The position numbers were made by a program, and so were the translations under genes. This document shows, piece after piece, positions 28,354-36,688 of a stretch of 64,000 nt of DNA. The notes beneath the pieces are model-generated. The model searched no databases. It was not told the origin of the DNA and saw only the letters and a program-made list of their open reading frames with translations. This DNA is from Virgibacillus profundi (GTDB lineage: Bacteria > Bacillota > Bacilli > Bacillales > Amphibacillaceae), in contig NZ_NPOA01000001.1 of the NCBI RefSeq assembly GCF_002287375.1, forward strand, positions 310,001 through 374,000, given 5' to 3'. The first letter of the stretch is position 1. Each line of letters starts with the position of its first letter.

Positions 28354-28580
28354 GTTGAGAGATATACGTCTAAAGTTGAGAGACTCCCTGGCAAAGTTGA
28401 GAGACATACGGCTAGAGTTGAGAGAGCACCGGCAATTGTTGAGAGACATACGGCTAAAGTTGAGAGACAAACGCTTATTTGCCATTTATCTCTCAACTTT
28501 TTAGATTTCTTCTCAACTTTTCGCTAGTTTCTCTCAACTAACAGCACCTGTCTCTCAACTTTTAACTCTTTCCTCTCAAC
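28354..28580. repeat. 21-bp-period array A: six GTTGAGAG units then five inverted CTCTCAAC units
   Basis: GTTGAGAG starts at 28354, 28375, 28396, 28417, 28438 and 28459, an exact 21-base period. Its reverse complement (one unit is TTCTCAAC) starts at 28490, 28510, 28531, 28552 and 28573. Spacers between motifs vary. The array fills the gap between convergent genes (subunit-c-like and TetR). Reading frames through it give a meaningless VERxxxK heptad because 21 is a multiple of three. No classic terminator is needed here, since transcripts from either side could fold through the inverted halves. Confidence 0.9.
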
Positions 28581-28625
28581 TCCCCACATTAAACCTCCCC
28601 ATGCCCACGCACTCCCAAGCAAAAA

Positions 28626-29294
28626 CTACTCCCCCACTTTTCCAATTCCCTTCATAATGAAATCTACAGTCCGCCTTATCTCCCGATCATCATCCCATTC
28701 CAAATCAGGTTGCAGGAGGAAGCGGGTAATCAAAAAGCCTAATACGGTTGGTGCGAGCAATCGTATAATTGACAGGTTGGGCTGGTCTTTGATCTCCCCT
28801 TTTTCCTTATAATAATCCAGCACATTATTAATTGCCGGGTATATTTTTTCAGCAAATACTTTTTTGTAGGATGCCTGAATTTCAGGGTGGAAAGCCAATT
28901 CCTGCAGCAGGATTTTCACAAGCGGTACGTTAGCTTTGGCAAATTCAAATCTATTTTTAATAAATGCATACAAGAAATCCTCGAAATTCTTGTGAGGCTT
29001 TCTGAACACCTGATCTACAAACTTTTCAGCAAAAAATGGGGCGGAAAATTTCGTAATAACTGGTGTAATGATCGATGCCAGCAAATCTTTCTTTGTCCGG
29101 TAATGCCGGAAAATTGTTCCTTCAGCGACCCCTGCCCGCTTGGCAATTTCACTGGTTGATGTATTGTAATACCCTTTTTCCGAAATAATTTCAATTGCAG
29201 CCTCGAGTATTTTCACTTGTTTTGGTGTCATGTTTTCTGATTCGCCAAGTGTATCGATCATTTGCTTATAGATGGATTGATCTTGTTCCGACAT
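28626..29294 (-). CDS. TetR/AcrR family transcriptional regulator
   Basis: One-component repressor of 222 residues. The N-terminal HTH spans about 25-70: KILEAAIEIISEKGYYNTST, EIAKRAGVAEGTIFRHYRTK. The ligand domain is all-helical and ends in an acidic segment. It lies on the same strand as an ABC-2 exporter pair whose promoter region carries a TetR-type palindrome (32854-32871); repeat units and an IS element now separate them. It most likely represses that exporter, by context. Array A lies just after its stop codon. Confidence 0.9.
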   Translation of the reverse strand: MSEQDQSIYKQMIDTLGESENMTPKQVKILEAAIEIISEKGYYNTSTSEIAKRAGVAEGTIFRHYRTKKDLLASIITPVITKFSAPFFAEKFVDQVFRKPHKNFEDFLYAFIKNRFEFAKANVPLVKILLQELAFHPEIQASYKKVFAEKIYPAINNVLDYYKEKGEIKDQPNLSIIRLLAPTVLGFLITRFLLQPDLEWDDDREIRRTVDFIMKGIGKVGE

Positions 29295-29444
29295 TTTTAA
29301 TCCTCCCTGATTGGTTACACATCTGTTTCCCTCATTCTGTTCAAAATCCAGGACCCTGAAAAAAATAATTTTAATTATAATCTATAAATCAAAAGCCAGA
29401 CCAAACATAGACCTACGCTTTCGGAAAAGTATTTTTTATAGTTA

Positions 29445-29591
29445 TCATGGACAGTTTGGGACTGAAGCTGTTCTGATTTGTCCTTGAGAAGTGCTCTCAC
29501 GGACAGTTCGGGCTTGATGTTGCCTCTCCTTTGTCTTTGAGAAGTGCTCTCATGGACAGTTCAGGACTGAAGTTGCTCTGTTTTGGACCTC
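29445..29591. repeat. 52/53-bp tandem repeat F, left part
   Basis: Three units start with TCA(T/C)GGACAGT, with GGACAGT at 29449, 29501 and 29554. The unit continues through TTTGTC(C/T)TTGAGAAGTGCTC. The third unit is cut off by the IS3-family element. A further unit of the same family lies beyond the element's other end. Confidence 0.8.
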
Positions 29592-29720
29592 TGTCAAGAA
29601 AATGGACACATACATTAATATGTTTCATTTCATCTAATCCACGATTTCTGTCGCTTTGAATAACCTGATGATCCAATAGCCCAATCTTTATAATTCTGTT
29701 TTTAAGACAAATTGATCACC

Positions 29721-30605
29721 TTATGCGCTGCGATTCTCCTCTAATCGCAGCCTCCTTCTTTCAAATTGATTAGGCGAAACATAGCCTATTGTGGAATGCC
29801 TTCTCTTTTCGTTATAAAAATGCATATAGCTGGTAATGCCTTTCTTGGCCTGTTCCTTGGTCTCGAAGCGATGTCGGTAAACAAACTCCTTCTTGATGCT
29901 TGCGTGAAAGGATTCCATGCAAGCATTATCATACGGATTTCCGGTACGACTCATGCTTATGTCAGCTGTTATCTCGTCTAGTCTTTCAATGTATTCATTG
30001 GCACAGTACTGTGACCCTCTGTCCGAATGATGAATAAGCCCTTCGTTTGGCTGTCTTGTCACAAGAGCCATTTTCAAGGCGTTTAGCGTCAATTCCGTTC
30101 TCATATGATCTGCCATCGACCAGCCTATAACTTTTCTCGAATACAAGTCTATAATAGACGCCAAGTAAAGCCAGCCCTCCATCGTCCAGACATACGTAAT
30201 ATCCGTTACCCATACGGTATTTGGTTCATCCACTTCAAAGTTCTGATCAAGTAAATTAGGATAAATATTATAATTATGATTCGAATCGGTTGTCACTACA
30301 TACCTTTCCTTAGGGACAGCACGTAGCCCCAGTTCATTCATCAATCGCGCGACGGTCTTCTCAGAAACAATATAGCCTTCTGCCTACTAAATCTTTATGA
30401 ATACGAGGACTCCCATATGTACCGAAGCTCTCATGGAAAAACTGATTAACCTTTTATTTTAATTTTTCTCTTTTTATTTCCCTTTCTGTTGGCTCCCTGT
30501 CCTGGTTCTTTAACCAGTTATAGTAACCACTTTTAGATACCTCAAGCACGTTACACATCCTCACGATAGTAAATTCATTCTCGTGAGCTTGGATAAATTG
30601 AAACT
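29721..30605 (-). pseudogene. IS3-family transposase orfB, disrupted
   Basis: DDE integrase-type transposase. The C-terminal 207 codons (start 30344) are intact, with catalytic residues in WVTDITYV (D), IHHSDRGSQY (D) and NACMESFHASIK (E), ending in YNEKRRHSTIGYVSPNQFE. The N-terminal third is recognisable upstream (VLEVSKSGYYNWLKNQDREP; FGTYGSPRIHKDL) but is broken twice: an in-frame TAA after KREKLK and a frameshift around 30385 just before the segment VSEKTVARLMNELGL. The product would therefore lack its HTH_21 part. Confidence 0.88.
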
Positions 30606-30908
30606 TTATTTCGGGTCTTGCGTGAAGATGTGCATCGCCTTTTTTAATATCTCGTTCTCCTCTTTCAGCTTGGCAATCTCTTTCTCCTTCTGTTTCAACG
30701 TCTTTTCATGTTCGGAAGGAGTGATATACTTCTCCTTTGAATCGCCTTCTCCAAGTCGGTTTCTATAATCTTTTACCCAACGGCGCAAGGTTCCATAAGG
30801 AATATCCAGCTCATAAGCAACCTCCCTCATTACTCTGTTCTCCTCCACAATCAACTTGGATACATAGTCTTTATACTCCTGATCGTAATGCTTCCCCATC
30901 ATGAACAC
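30606..30908 (-). CDS. IS3-family transposase orfA (HTH_Tnp_1)
   Basis: DNA-binding subunit of 100 residues. An HTH (YKDYVSKLIVEENRVMREVA, then YGTLRRWVKDYR) is followed by a leucine-zipper-like coiled coil (KTLKQKEKEIAKLKEENEIL). Length and layout are typical of OrfA proteins. The frame is intact. An A6G slippery heptamer near its end would allow the OrfAB fusion in an intact element. Confidence 0.88.
   Translation of the reverse strand: MFMMGKHYDQEYKDYVSKLIVEENRVMREVAYELDIPYGTLRRWVKDYRNRLGEGDSKEKYITPSEHEKTLKQKEKEIAKLKEENEILKKAMHIFTQDPK
30639..30645 (-). promoter_or_regulatory. Programmed -1 frameshift slippery site (A AAA AAG) between orfA and orfB
   Basis: In the orfA frame the codons are TTA AAA AAG, the canonical phase for -1 slippage. 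After slipping, translation reads on through KKGDAHLHARPEIKFQFIQA into the orfB N-terminus without a stop until the secondary nonsense codon. Confidence 0.75.
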
Positions 30909-30975
30909 GTCCTTTGTAATGTTATCTACATTATAAATGATTATCGCTCATTTATCCGTGTCCATTATCTAGACT

Positions 30976-31058
30976 ATCTCAAGCTATGACCTTGAGAAGC
31001 GCTCTCGCGGACAGCACGAACCTGAAACAGCTCTCCTTTGTCCTTGAGAACCTCAAAT
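30976..31058. repeat. 52/53-bp tandem repeat F, right part
   Basis: On the far side of the IS the same words reappear: CCTTGAGAAGCGCTCTCGCG, GGACAGCACG (from 31009) and TTTGTCCTTGAGAAC. This identifies one array split by the insertion. Confidence 0.7.
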
Positions 31059-31067
31059 CCAAGTTCA

Positions 31068-32084
31068 TCATAATTTCCGATGCCGCTTTAAAGCTACTAT
31101 ATTCAGGAAGATAAATACAACGGAAAAGCCAATCAGTATGCCTATATCGCCCCATACATCTGTAAGCTGCTGGCCGCGGATCATTATTTCCCTCAAGGCA
31201 TCTGCCCCGTAATATAGTGGCATTATTTTTCCAATGGCATCAATCCAGGCGATGGATTCCGTATGAAAAATCCCTGCAAAGAAAACCTGTGGGATGATGG
31301 CAATTGGGATGAACTGGATCATTTGAAATTCATTTTTGGCATATGCTGATAAAAGTGTTCCAAGACTTAATGCAGTGATTGCCAGCAGGATGGAAATAAT
31401 AATCACTGCAAAAAATGAACCAGCCATGTAAATATCTAGGACGTAAATGGAAAATGCCGCCATAATAATTGATTGGATAATGATAAAAATTCCAAATCCG
31501 CTCAAATAGCCTGTGACAATTTCCCAGCGTCTCAGTGGTGTTGCCAATAACCGCTCCAAAGTTCCTTGTGTCCGTTCCCTTAGGAAGGAAACGCCGCCAA
31601 TAATAAACGTAAAAAAGAATACGAAGAAACCAATAAGAACTGGACCAATATTATCAAATAGTTTTACATCTGTTGAGCCATGCAGAAAGTCAATTTCAAC
31701 GTTTAAATTACTGGGGTTTAGCTGTTTGGATGCTTCATTTAACACCCGCTGAACGGCAGAGGTTGCTGTTGGGTCGCTTCCTTCCATTGTGATGTTCATC
31801 AGTTCATTTTCCAATCGAAAGTGGGCATCGACTTCTTGTTTCTTTAAAGCTTCCTCCGCTTCCGTCAATGTCATCTCGGAAAAAGAAGCATCCTGTTCCT
31901 CCAGCACTTCCTGAAACTGTTCGGGAACATCTGTTAACGCAATCGCTGGCTCATAATCCTCCATACCCAAAACCAGCCACAGTAATGTCATGACAAATAT
32001 TGGGGCGACAAACATAAGCGCAATACTTCGCTTATCTCCGAGCAGCTGCTGAATAATCCGTTTTATAATCACATTTACTCTCAT
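31068..32084 (-). CDS. ABC-2 type exporter permease
   Basis: Membrane subunit of an ABC exporter, 338 residues. One N-terminal helix (about 18-40) is followed by an extracytoplasmic domain (about 45-165) and five helices. The motif GTLERLLATPLRRWEIVTGY is the coupling-helix signature of ABC-2 permeases of the YhgE/DrrB type. Its start lies directly after the stop of the ATPase gene, so they are co-transcribed. It probably exports a lipophilic or toxic compound; the substrate is not identifiable. Confidence 0.9.
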   Translation of the reverse strand: MRVNVIIKRIIQQLLGDKRSIALMFVAPIFVMTLLWLVLGMEDYEPAIALTDVPEQFQEVLEEQDASFSEMTLTEAEEALKKQEVDAHFRLENELMNITMEGSDPTATSAVQRVLNEASKQLNPSNLNVEIDFLHGSTDVKLFDNIGPVLIGFFVFFFTFIIGGVSFLRERTQGTLERLLATPLRRWEIVTGYLSGFGIFIIIQSIIMAAFSIYVLDIYMAGSFFAVIIISILLAITALSLGTLLSAYAKNEFQMIQFIPIAIIPQVFFAGIFHTESIAWIDAIGKIMPLYYGADALREIMIRGQQLTDVWGDIGILIGFSVVFIFLNIVALKRHRKL

Positions 32085-32819
32085 TTACCCTACCTCCACT
32101 TGCTGACTTTTTCCAAAATATAAAAATGCATCTTCAAGTGTTTCCGTTTTACTTTTTTCTTTCAGTTCATCCGGGCTTCCTTTTGCTATCATGTAGCCAT
32201 CACGCAGCAGGGCAAGCTCATCACATTTTTCCGCTTCATCCATGACATGTGTTGTGATAATGATGGTCGTACCAGTCTCTTGAATTGCTTTAAGATCCTT
32301 CCAAATTGATGCACGAAGAACCGGATCAATTCCAACAGTGGGCTCGTCAAGAATAAGTAGTGATGGACGGTGCAGGAGCGCAACCGCCAGTGACATCCGC
32401 CGTTTCATTCCGCCCGAATAGTGTTCCAGCGTTTTATGAAGATGATCGGTTAAATTCACAATTTTTGCCGCTTCATCGACACGCTCTGCTCGTTCCTTTT
32501 TGAAAATTCCATAGATACTGGCAAAAAATTCAAGGTTCTGCTTCCCTGTTAGCTCACTGTACAATGCATCATTTTGTGCCATATAGCCAATCTCCTGCAA
32601 TTGCTTTAATGACGGCATCTTTTGGTTAGCAATCGAAACAGTGCCTTTCGTTGGGTTCAGCAGCCCGATCATTATTTTTACCAATGTTGTTTTTCCTGAA
32701 CCTGATGGCCCTAGCAAACCAAATAACTGTCCCTTCGGAATTGTTAAATCAACCTTTTTCAATACTTGCTCTTTGTCAAATTGCTGTTGAATACCTTCTA
32801 ATTTCACAAAATCATTCAT
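32085..32819 (-). CDS. ABC exporter ATP-binding protein
   Basis: Nucleotide-binding subunit of 244 residues. The ATG at 32819 follows AAGGAGG; a longer frame upstream runs through the promoter and operator and is rejected. Walker A is GLLGPSGSGKTTLVK, the Q-loop lies in IGYMAQNDALY, the signature is HYSGGMKRRMSLA, Walker B is LLILDEPTVGIDP and the switch His is in IIITTHVMDEAEKCDE. Partner of the permease directly downstream. Likely repressed by the TetR protein encoded at 28.6 kb through the palindrome just upstream. Confidence 0.93.
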   Translation of the reverse strand: MNDFVKLEGIQQQFDKEQVLKKVDLTIPKGQLFGLLGPSGSGKTTLVKIMIGLLNPTKGTVSIANQKMPSLKQLQEIGYMAQNDALYSELTGKQNLEFFASIYGIFKKERAERVDEAAKIVNLTDHLHKTLEHYSGGMKRRMSLAVALLHRPSLLILDEPTVGIDPVLRASIWKDLKAIQETGTTIIITTHVMDEAEKCDELALLRDGYMIAKGSPDELKEKSKTETLEDAFLYFGKSQQVEVG

Positions 32820-32853
32820 GGAAATGCCTCCTTGTATTTGTGAATTCTCATTT

Positions 32854-32871
32854 AGTGAGTGATTACTCACT
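32854..32871. promoter_or_regulatory. Candidate TetR operator (AGTGAGT-GATT-ACTCACT)
   Basis: Perfect 7-bp inverted arms with a four-base centre, about 35 bases upstream of the ABC ATPase start. Size and symmetry fit a TetR dimer site. The likely binder is the TetR protein further down the same unit. This is inference from position. Confidence 0.65.
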
Positions 32872-32985
32872 TTTATATTAAAGTATACTTTCAGAATTGT
32901 AAAGTTAAAATTTATTCCCAGCATGAAGCCTGTTTCCATTGCATAAATATTAATGGAGATTATACAACAGGGAGGTCTTTAAGAG

Positions 32986-33417
32986 ATGCAATTTTATTAT
33001 GGGAGTCAAATGCCGCTTCGGGTTCTGGATGAGGCCGAGTTTTGGAAGGAGCAGGAAGCTGAGCATACTGTGGTCATGCGGGAGCTTATGAAAGATTTGG
33101 AGAAGGAATATGTTGACGCTCTAAAGCACTGGGAAGAAGTTTTAAATACGACCCATCAGCATGTAAAAAGATATGTGGAGTCGGTTGTGCGCAGTAATAA
33201 TCAGCTTTCCCCACAGCTTTATCAGCAGGTGCTTGAGCTAGTAACCTTTTGTTTGCAGGAAAGTGTTGCATTCACAAAATTTTGTCGCCAGGTGAAAACA
33301 GAAAGTAAAGCTGCAGCTAACAATGCAACAGCAAGGGTTGTGATTGATCATATTATAGATGAGTCGGAGTATTTTATCGGGATTGCACAAACGATTTTAT
33401 ACGAACAGCATAATTGA
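32986..33417 (+). CDS. DUF2935-type ferritin-like helical protein
   Basis: Cytoplasmic protein of 143 residues, all-helical. The N-terminus VLDEAEFWKEQEAEHTVVMREL and the later segment IDHIIDESEYFIGIAQ hold Glu/His patterns like the metal-binding four-helix bundles of the DUF2935 family. GGGAGG lies before the ATG. It is transcribed divergently from the ABC exporter. The function is unknown; in related proteins metals are bound. Confidence 0.72.
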   Translation: MQFYYGSQMPLRVLDEAEFWKEQEAEHTVVMRELMKDLEKEYVDALKHWEEVLNTTHQHVKRYVESVVRSNNQLSPQLYQQVLELVTFCLQESVAFTKFCRQVKTESKAAANNATARVVIDHIIDESEYFIGIAQTILYEQHN

Positions 33418-33432
33418 ATAATTTTCATTTAC

Positions 33433-33465
33433 AGTGCTTCTTCATCACGGAGAAGCACTTTTCGT
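33433..33465 (+). terminator. Rho-independent terminator after the DUF2935 gene
   Basis: Perfect 9-bp stem AGTGCTTCT/AGAAGCACT with a nine-base loop, followed by TTTCGTTTC. Confidence 0.75.
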
Positions 33466-33522
33466 TTCAATAGTGCCCCTTGAGGTTATATAATATGTTT
33501 ATAACTTAAGAAAAGTAGGTGT

Positions 33523-34272
33523 ATGCAGGTGAAGGATCATACATTGATTGCCAAGGTTAGTATGCTGGCAGGGAAAATCATGCTCAAGAGTGGTGCAGAA
33601 ACATATCGGGTGGAAGATACAATGAACCGGATAGCTGTTGCTTATGGATTAAAAAATGTTCAGAGTTATGCAACGCCCACAGGAATTAATTTTTCTAGTG
33701 ATATTGCTACAGATACTCATTTTAATCGAATTTCCAATCGATCCAATGATTTACATAAAATAGCTGAAGTCAACAGCGTCTCGCGTCAGATAACAGCCGG
33801 TGAGCTTGAGTTAAAAGATGCGCTCAAGAAGCTGAGGGATATTGAAAACGCCAAACTAAACTTCCCAGGCTGGATGCAAATTATAGCTGCAGCATTGGTC
33901 AGTGGAAGTTTTGCCATGATGTTTGGGGGAACCTGGCCTGATTTCATTCCTTCATTTATCGCCGGTGGGCTGGGCTATGCTGCGATGCTTGGATTTGAAC
34001 GTTTGGTGGAAATCCGTTTCATGGCAGAGTTTTTTGGTAGTTTTATTATCGGGGTTACAGCATTTATTTTTATTTACAATGGGGTTGGCAACGAGCTTGA
34101 CCGAATTATTATCGGTGCTGTCATGCCACTGGTTCCAGGGTTACATATTACAAATGCAGTCCGTGATCTGATGTCAGGGCATCTAGTTGCAGGGATATCC
34201 AAAGGAGTTGAAGCCACACTGACAGCCTTTGCGATCGGTGCCGGGGTTGCAGTTATTTTTGCGTTTGTTTAG
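33523..34272 (+). CDS. Threonine/serine exporter ThrE family, N-terminal-domain subunit (YjjP-like)
   Basis: Membrane protein of 249 residues matching the first half of ThrE (DUF1212). The cytoplasmic segment MLAGKIMLKSGAETYRVEDT and the YATPTGINFS region come first. Five hydrophobic helices follow from about residue 118, including GAVMPLVPGLHITNAVRDLM. The start is either ATG 33523 or GTG 33529; AGTAGGTG is better spaced for the GTG. It pairs with the gene 18 bases downstream, which encodes the second half, so export needs both proteins. Probably exports small amino acids, as known for the family. Confidence 0.87.
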   Translation: MQVKDHTLIAKVSMLAGKIMLKSGAETYRVEDTMNRIAVAYGLKNVQSYATPTGINFSSDIATDTHFNRISNRSNDLHKIAEVNSVSRQITAGELELKDALKKLRDIENAKLNFPGWMQIIAAALVSGSFAMMFGGTWPDFIPSFIAGGLGYAAMLGFERLVEIRFMAEFFGSFIIGVTAFIFIYNGVGNELDRIIIGAVMPLVPGLHITNAVRDLMSGHLVAGISKGVEATLTAFAIGAGVAVIFAFV

Positions 34273-34290
34273 AGAGGGGAGAGAAATGAC

Positions 34291-34728
34291 ATGATGATCA
34301 TCATACAGCTTATCACAAGTTTTATAGCTTCAGCGGGATTCGGAATCCTTTTTAATGCACCAAGGCAAGCGCTAATTCAATGTGGACTCGTTGGGATGTC
34401 CGGCTGGATGTTATATTATTGGGTTGTTTTCACTGGGATGGACGTCGTTCCGGCAACAATTTTTGCTGCCATGCTCGTAGCTGTGTTGAGCCAAATTTGT
34501 GCAAAATTTTATAAAAAGCCAATTATAATTTTTAATGTCTCGGGAATTATCCCCCTCGTCCCTGGTGGAATGGCCTTTAATGCCATGCGCCACTTTGTAG
34601 AAAATGACTATCTTACCGCAGTGGAATTATCTGCCAAAGTCATGCTGCTGGCAGGTGGCATTGCAATTGGACTCATGTTTTCGGAGGTGGTGAATCAGGT
34701 GGTTAGGAAGTTTCCGGCTAAGAGGTAG
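34291..34728 (+). CDS. Threonine/serine exporter ThrE family, C-terminal-domain subunit (YjjB-like)
   Basis: Membrane protein of 145 residues with about four helices, equal to the second half of ThrE (DUF3815). FGILFNAPRQALIQCGLVGM and GIIPLVPGGMAFNAMRHFVE are the matching signatures; the latter mirrors the PLVPG motif of its partner. GGGGAG lies before the ATG. In the same operon as the first-half gene. Confidence 0.87.
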   Translation: MMIIIQLITSFIASAGFGILFNAPRQALIQCGLVGMSGWMLYYWVVFTGMDVVPATIFAAMLVAVLSQICAKFYKKPIIIFNVSGIIPLVPGGMAFNAMRHFVENDYLTAVELSAKVMLLAGGIAIGLMFSEVVNQVVRKFPAKR

Positions 34729-34862
34729 TTTTGGGGGTAGCGTTCGCTTGGTTTAGGATGGCTGTTGGCTCGAATCCGGCCTGGCTTTTGGCATACGGTT
34801 TGGTTGGGCAGCTGCTCGATCTTTGTCTCTACGCCCGATCTGAGTAATAATTAGCTCAAACT

Positions 34863-34887
34863 GTCGTATAGAACGTCTCTATACGAC
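34863..34887. repeat. Inverted repeat GTCGTATAGA-n5-TCTATACGAC in a gene-free gap
   Basis: Perfect 10-bp arms around ACGTC. It lies in the 434-base gap between the ThrE-like pair and zwf, 135 bases after the last stop. No T-run follows on either strand. It could be an operator or transcript hairpin. The rest of the gap holds only short frames without ribosome sites; zwf's promoter must be near 35050-35120. Confidence 0.55.
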
Positions 34888-35162
34888 CAAACGAACCAAA
34901 GTCATCTGCAAACCGTCCAATAGAAGTAATTCCTCGCTCGACCACACTCACTAAAAGTTTGATTCTCCAAGCTACACCTCTTTCAAATCCCCCCATTTGG
35001 ATAAACTCAAACTTTATGTGCAAACTTTTAATAGTGTTCAACCTGCAATAGTTGCTTTAACATTCGTTTCCTTATAAAATGAAATTTCACACAAAAGATA
35101 TATAACACCCTGAAATCTATGGTGAAATTTATAGGAATTTCATATGAAATGAGGCGGTATTT

Positions 35163-36650
35163 TTGACTATTCAACAAAAACCGAAAGTAATAATTGTAAT
35201 CTTCGGGGCAACAGGGGATCTGGCTAAGCGAAAGTTATTTCCCTCGATTTATCGCCTTTATAAAAGTGGTAAGATCAGCGAGGACTTTGCTGTAGTCGGG
35301 CTTGCGCGCAGACCGTGGACGAATGATGTTTTCCGGGATAATGTGGAAAATTCTATTCATGATGCACTGTCTACCGATGAGAATATTGGCACATTCTCTT
35401 CTCACTTTTATTATCATCCATTCGATGTGACAGAGACCTCGTCCTACCAGGATTTAAAGGTTTTATTAGAAGAGCTTGATGGAAAATATCAAACAGATGG
35501 AAATCGAGTATTTTATTTGGCAATGGCTCCAGAGTATTTTGGTTCAATCGCCCAAAACCTCGAAAGCTACGGATTAAAAGAAAGTGCCGGTTGGTCGCGG
35601 CTTGTGATTGAGAAACCGTTTGGCCATGATTTAGCATCTGCAAAAGAATTAAATAATGAAATTCGGGCAGCTTTTGATGAAGAACAAATTTATCGGATTG
35701 ATCATTATCTTGGAAAAGAAATGGTGCAAAATATTGAAGTAATCCGTTTTGCTAATGCGATATTCGAACATCTTTGGAATAACCAATATATTTCAAATGT
35801 CCAAATCACCTCAAGCGAATCACTTGGGGTTGAGGAGCGGGCCCGTTATTACGATCATTCCGGAGCAACCCGTGATATGGTGCAAAACCATATGCTGCAA
35901 ATGGTTGCGCTGCTTGCGATGGAGCCTCCTATAAAATTAACAACAGATGAAATTCGCTCAGAAAAGGTAAAGGTACTCAGGGCTCTGAGGACAATTGAAA
36001 ACGAAAAGGTAGATAAGTACTTTGTTCGGGGTCAATATGACAGTGGCTCGATCAACGAAAAACCTGTTGAACGATATCGTGATGAAGCTGAAGAATTAAT
36101 CGATTCAAATACGGAAACATATGTTGCCGGTAAAGTACTTATCGACAATTACCGCTGGAGTGGTGTCCCATTTTATATCCGAACAGGAAAAAGAATGGCT
36201 GAAAAGTCCACAAAAATTGTTGTCGAGTTCAAGGATATCCCAATGAATTTATATTTTAAAACGAATCGGGAAAAACATCCAAATTTACTTATAATCCATA
36301 TCCAGCCAAATGAAGGGGTGACCCTTGTACTAAATGCGAAGAAGTCAGGTGGATCTCTCGCTGAGCCGATCCAGCTTGCTTATAATAATTATGGTTATGA
36401 CGGAATCAACACACCTGAAGCATATGAAAAACTTTTGTATGATTGTATACTTGGTGACGCAACAAACTTTACCCACTGGGATGAGGTGGCCTATTCCTGG
36501 GCTTATATCGACTCCATTCTAAAAACATGGGAAACGACACAAGCTGATTTCCCTAATTACAAATCAGGTTCGATGGGCCCCGAAGCAGCGGACAAGCTCC
36601 TGGAAAAGGATGGATTCCATTGGTGGCCGATTACAGAGATTGAAAAATAA
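35163..36650 (+). CDS. zwf: Glucose-6-phosphate 1-dehydrogenase
   Basis: Oxidises glucose-6-phosphate to 6-phosphogluconolactone with NADP+ in the pentose phosphate pathway. The 495-residue length matches family norms. The dinucleotide motif IFGATGDLAKRKLFPSIYRL is at the N-terminus. RIDHYLGKEMVQN is the active-site signature with the substrate lysine and catalytic His, and VPFYIRTGKRM and HPNLLIIHIQPNEG are conserved later. The start is a TTG supported by GAGGCGG nine bases upstream. It is not followed by gnd in this window. Confidence 0.95.
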   Translation: MTIQQKPKVIIVIFGATGDLAKRKLFPSIYRLYKSGKISEDFAVVGLARRPWTNDVFRDNVENSIHDALSTDENIGTFSSHFYYHPFDVTETSSYQDLKVLLEELDGKYQTDGNRVFYLAMAPEYFGSIAQNLESYGLKESAGWSRLVIEKPFGHDLASAKELNNEIRAAFDEEQIYRIDHYLGKEMVQNIEVIRFANAIFEHLWNNQYISNVQITSSESLGVEERARYYDHSGATRDMVQNHMLQMVALLAMEPPIKLTTDEIRSEKVKVLRALRTIENEKVDKYFVRGQYDSGSINEKPVERYRDEAEELIDSNTETYVAGKVLIDNYRWSGVPFYIRTGKRMAEKSTKIVVEFKDIPMNLYFKTNREKHPNLLIIHIQPNEGVTLVLNAKKSGGSLAEPIQLAYNNYGYDGINTPEAYEKLLYDCILGDATNFTHWDEVAYSWAYIDSILKTWETTQADFPNYKSGSMGPEAADKLLEKDGFHWWPITEIEK

Positions 36651-36688
36651 GAAGAGTTTACATTGAAATTATATGATGCTACAGCAGA

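Larger units (their letters stand above)
29593..30974 (-). mobile_element. Decayed IS3-family insertion sequence, about 1.38 kb
   Basis: Terminal inverted repeats GTCAAGAAAATGGACAC (left) and GTCTAGATAATGGACAC (right, complementary strand) match at 15 of 17 positions. Inside are an orfA with HTH and a broken orfB with rve/DDE motifs, linked by a canonical A6G slippery site. Both flanks are repeat family F, so the element entered that array. No clear target duplication remains. The broken orfB means it cannot move on its own. Confidence 0.88.

Noticed and set aside
28302-28527. Open frames on both strands with VERxxxK or LSTxxx heptads
   Set aside because: They lie inside array A; the 21-base period keeps frames open without stops. 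No ribosome site, and the composition is that of the repeat.
29593-30974. Target-site duplication of the IS element
   Set aside because: Bases directly outside the two terminal repeats do not match; any duplication has been lost.
32820-32939. Upstream extension of the ABC ATPase gene
   Set aside because: It would run through the ribosome site, the palindromic operator and an AT-rich promoter region; the ATG at 32819 has AAGGAGG.
34856-35041. 61-codon minus-strand frame in the gap before zwf
   Set aside because: No ribosome site, covers an inverted repeat and has no recognisable features.
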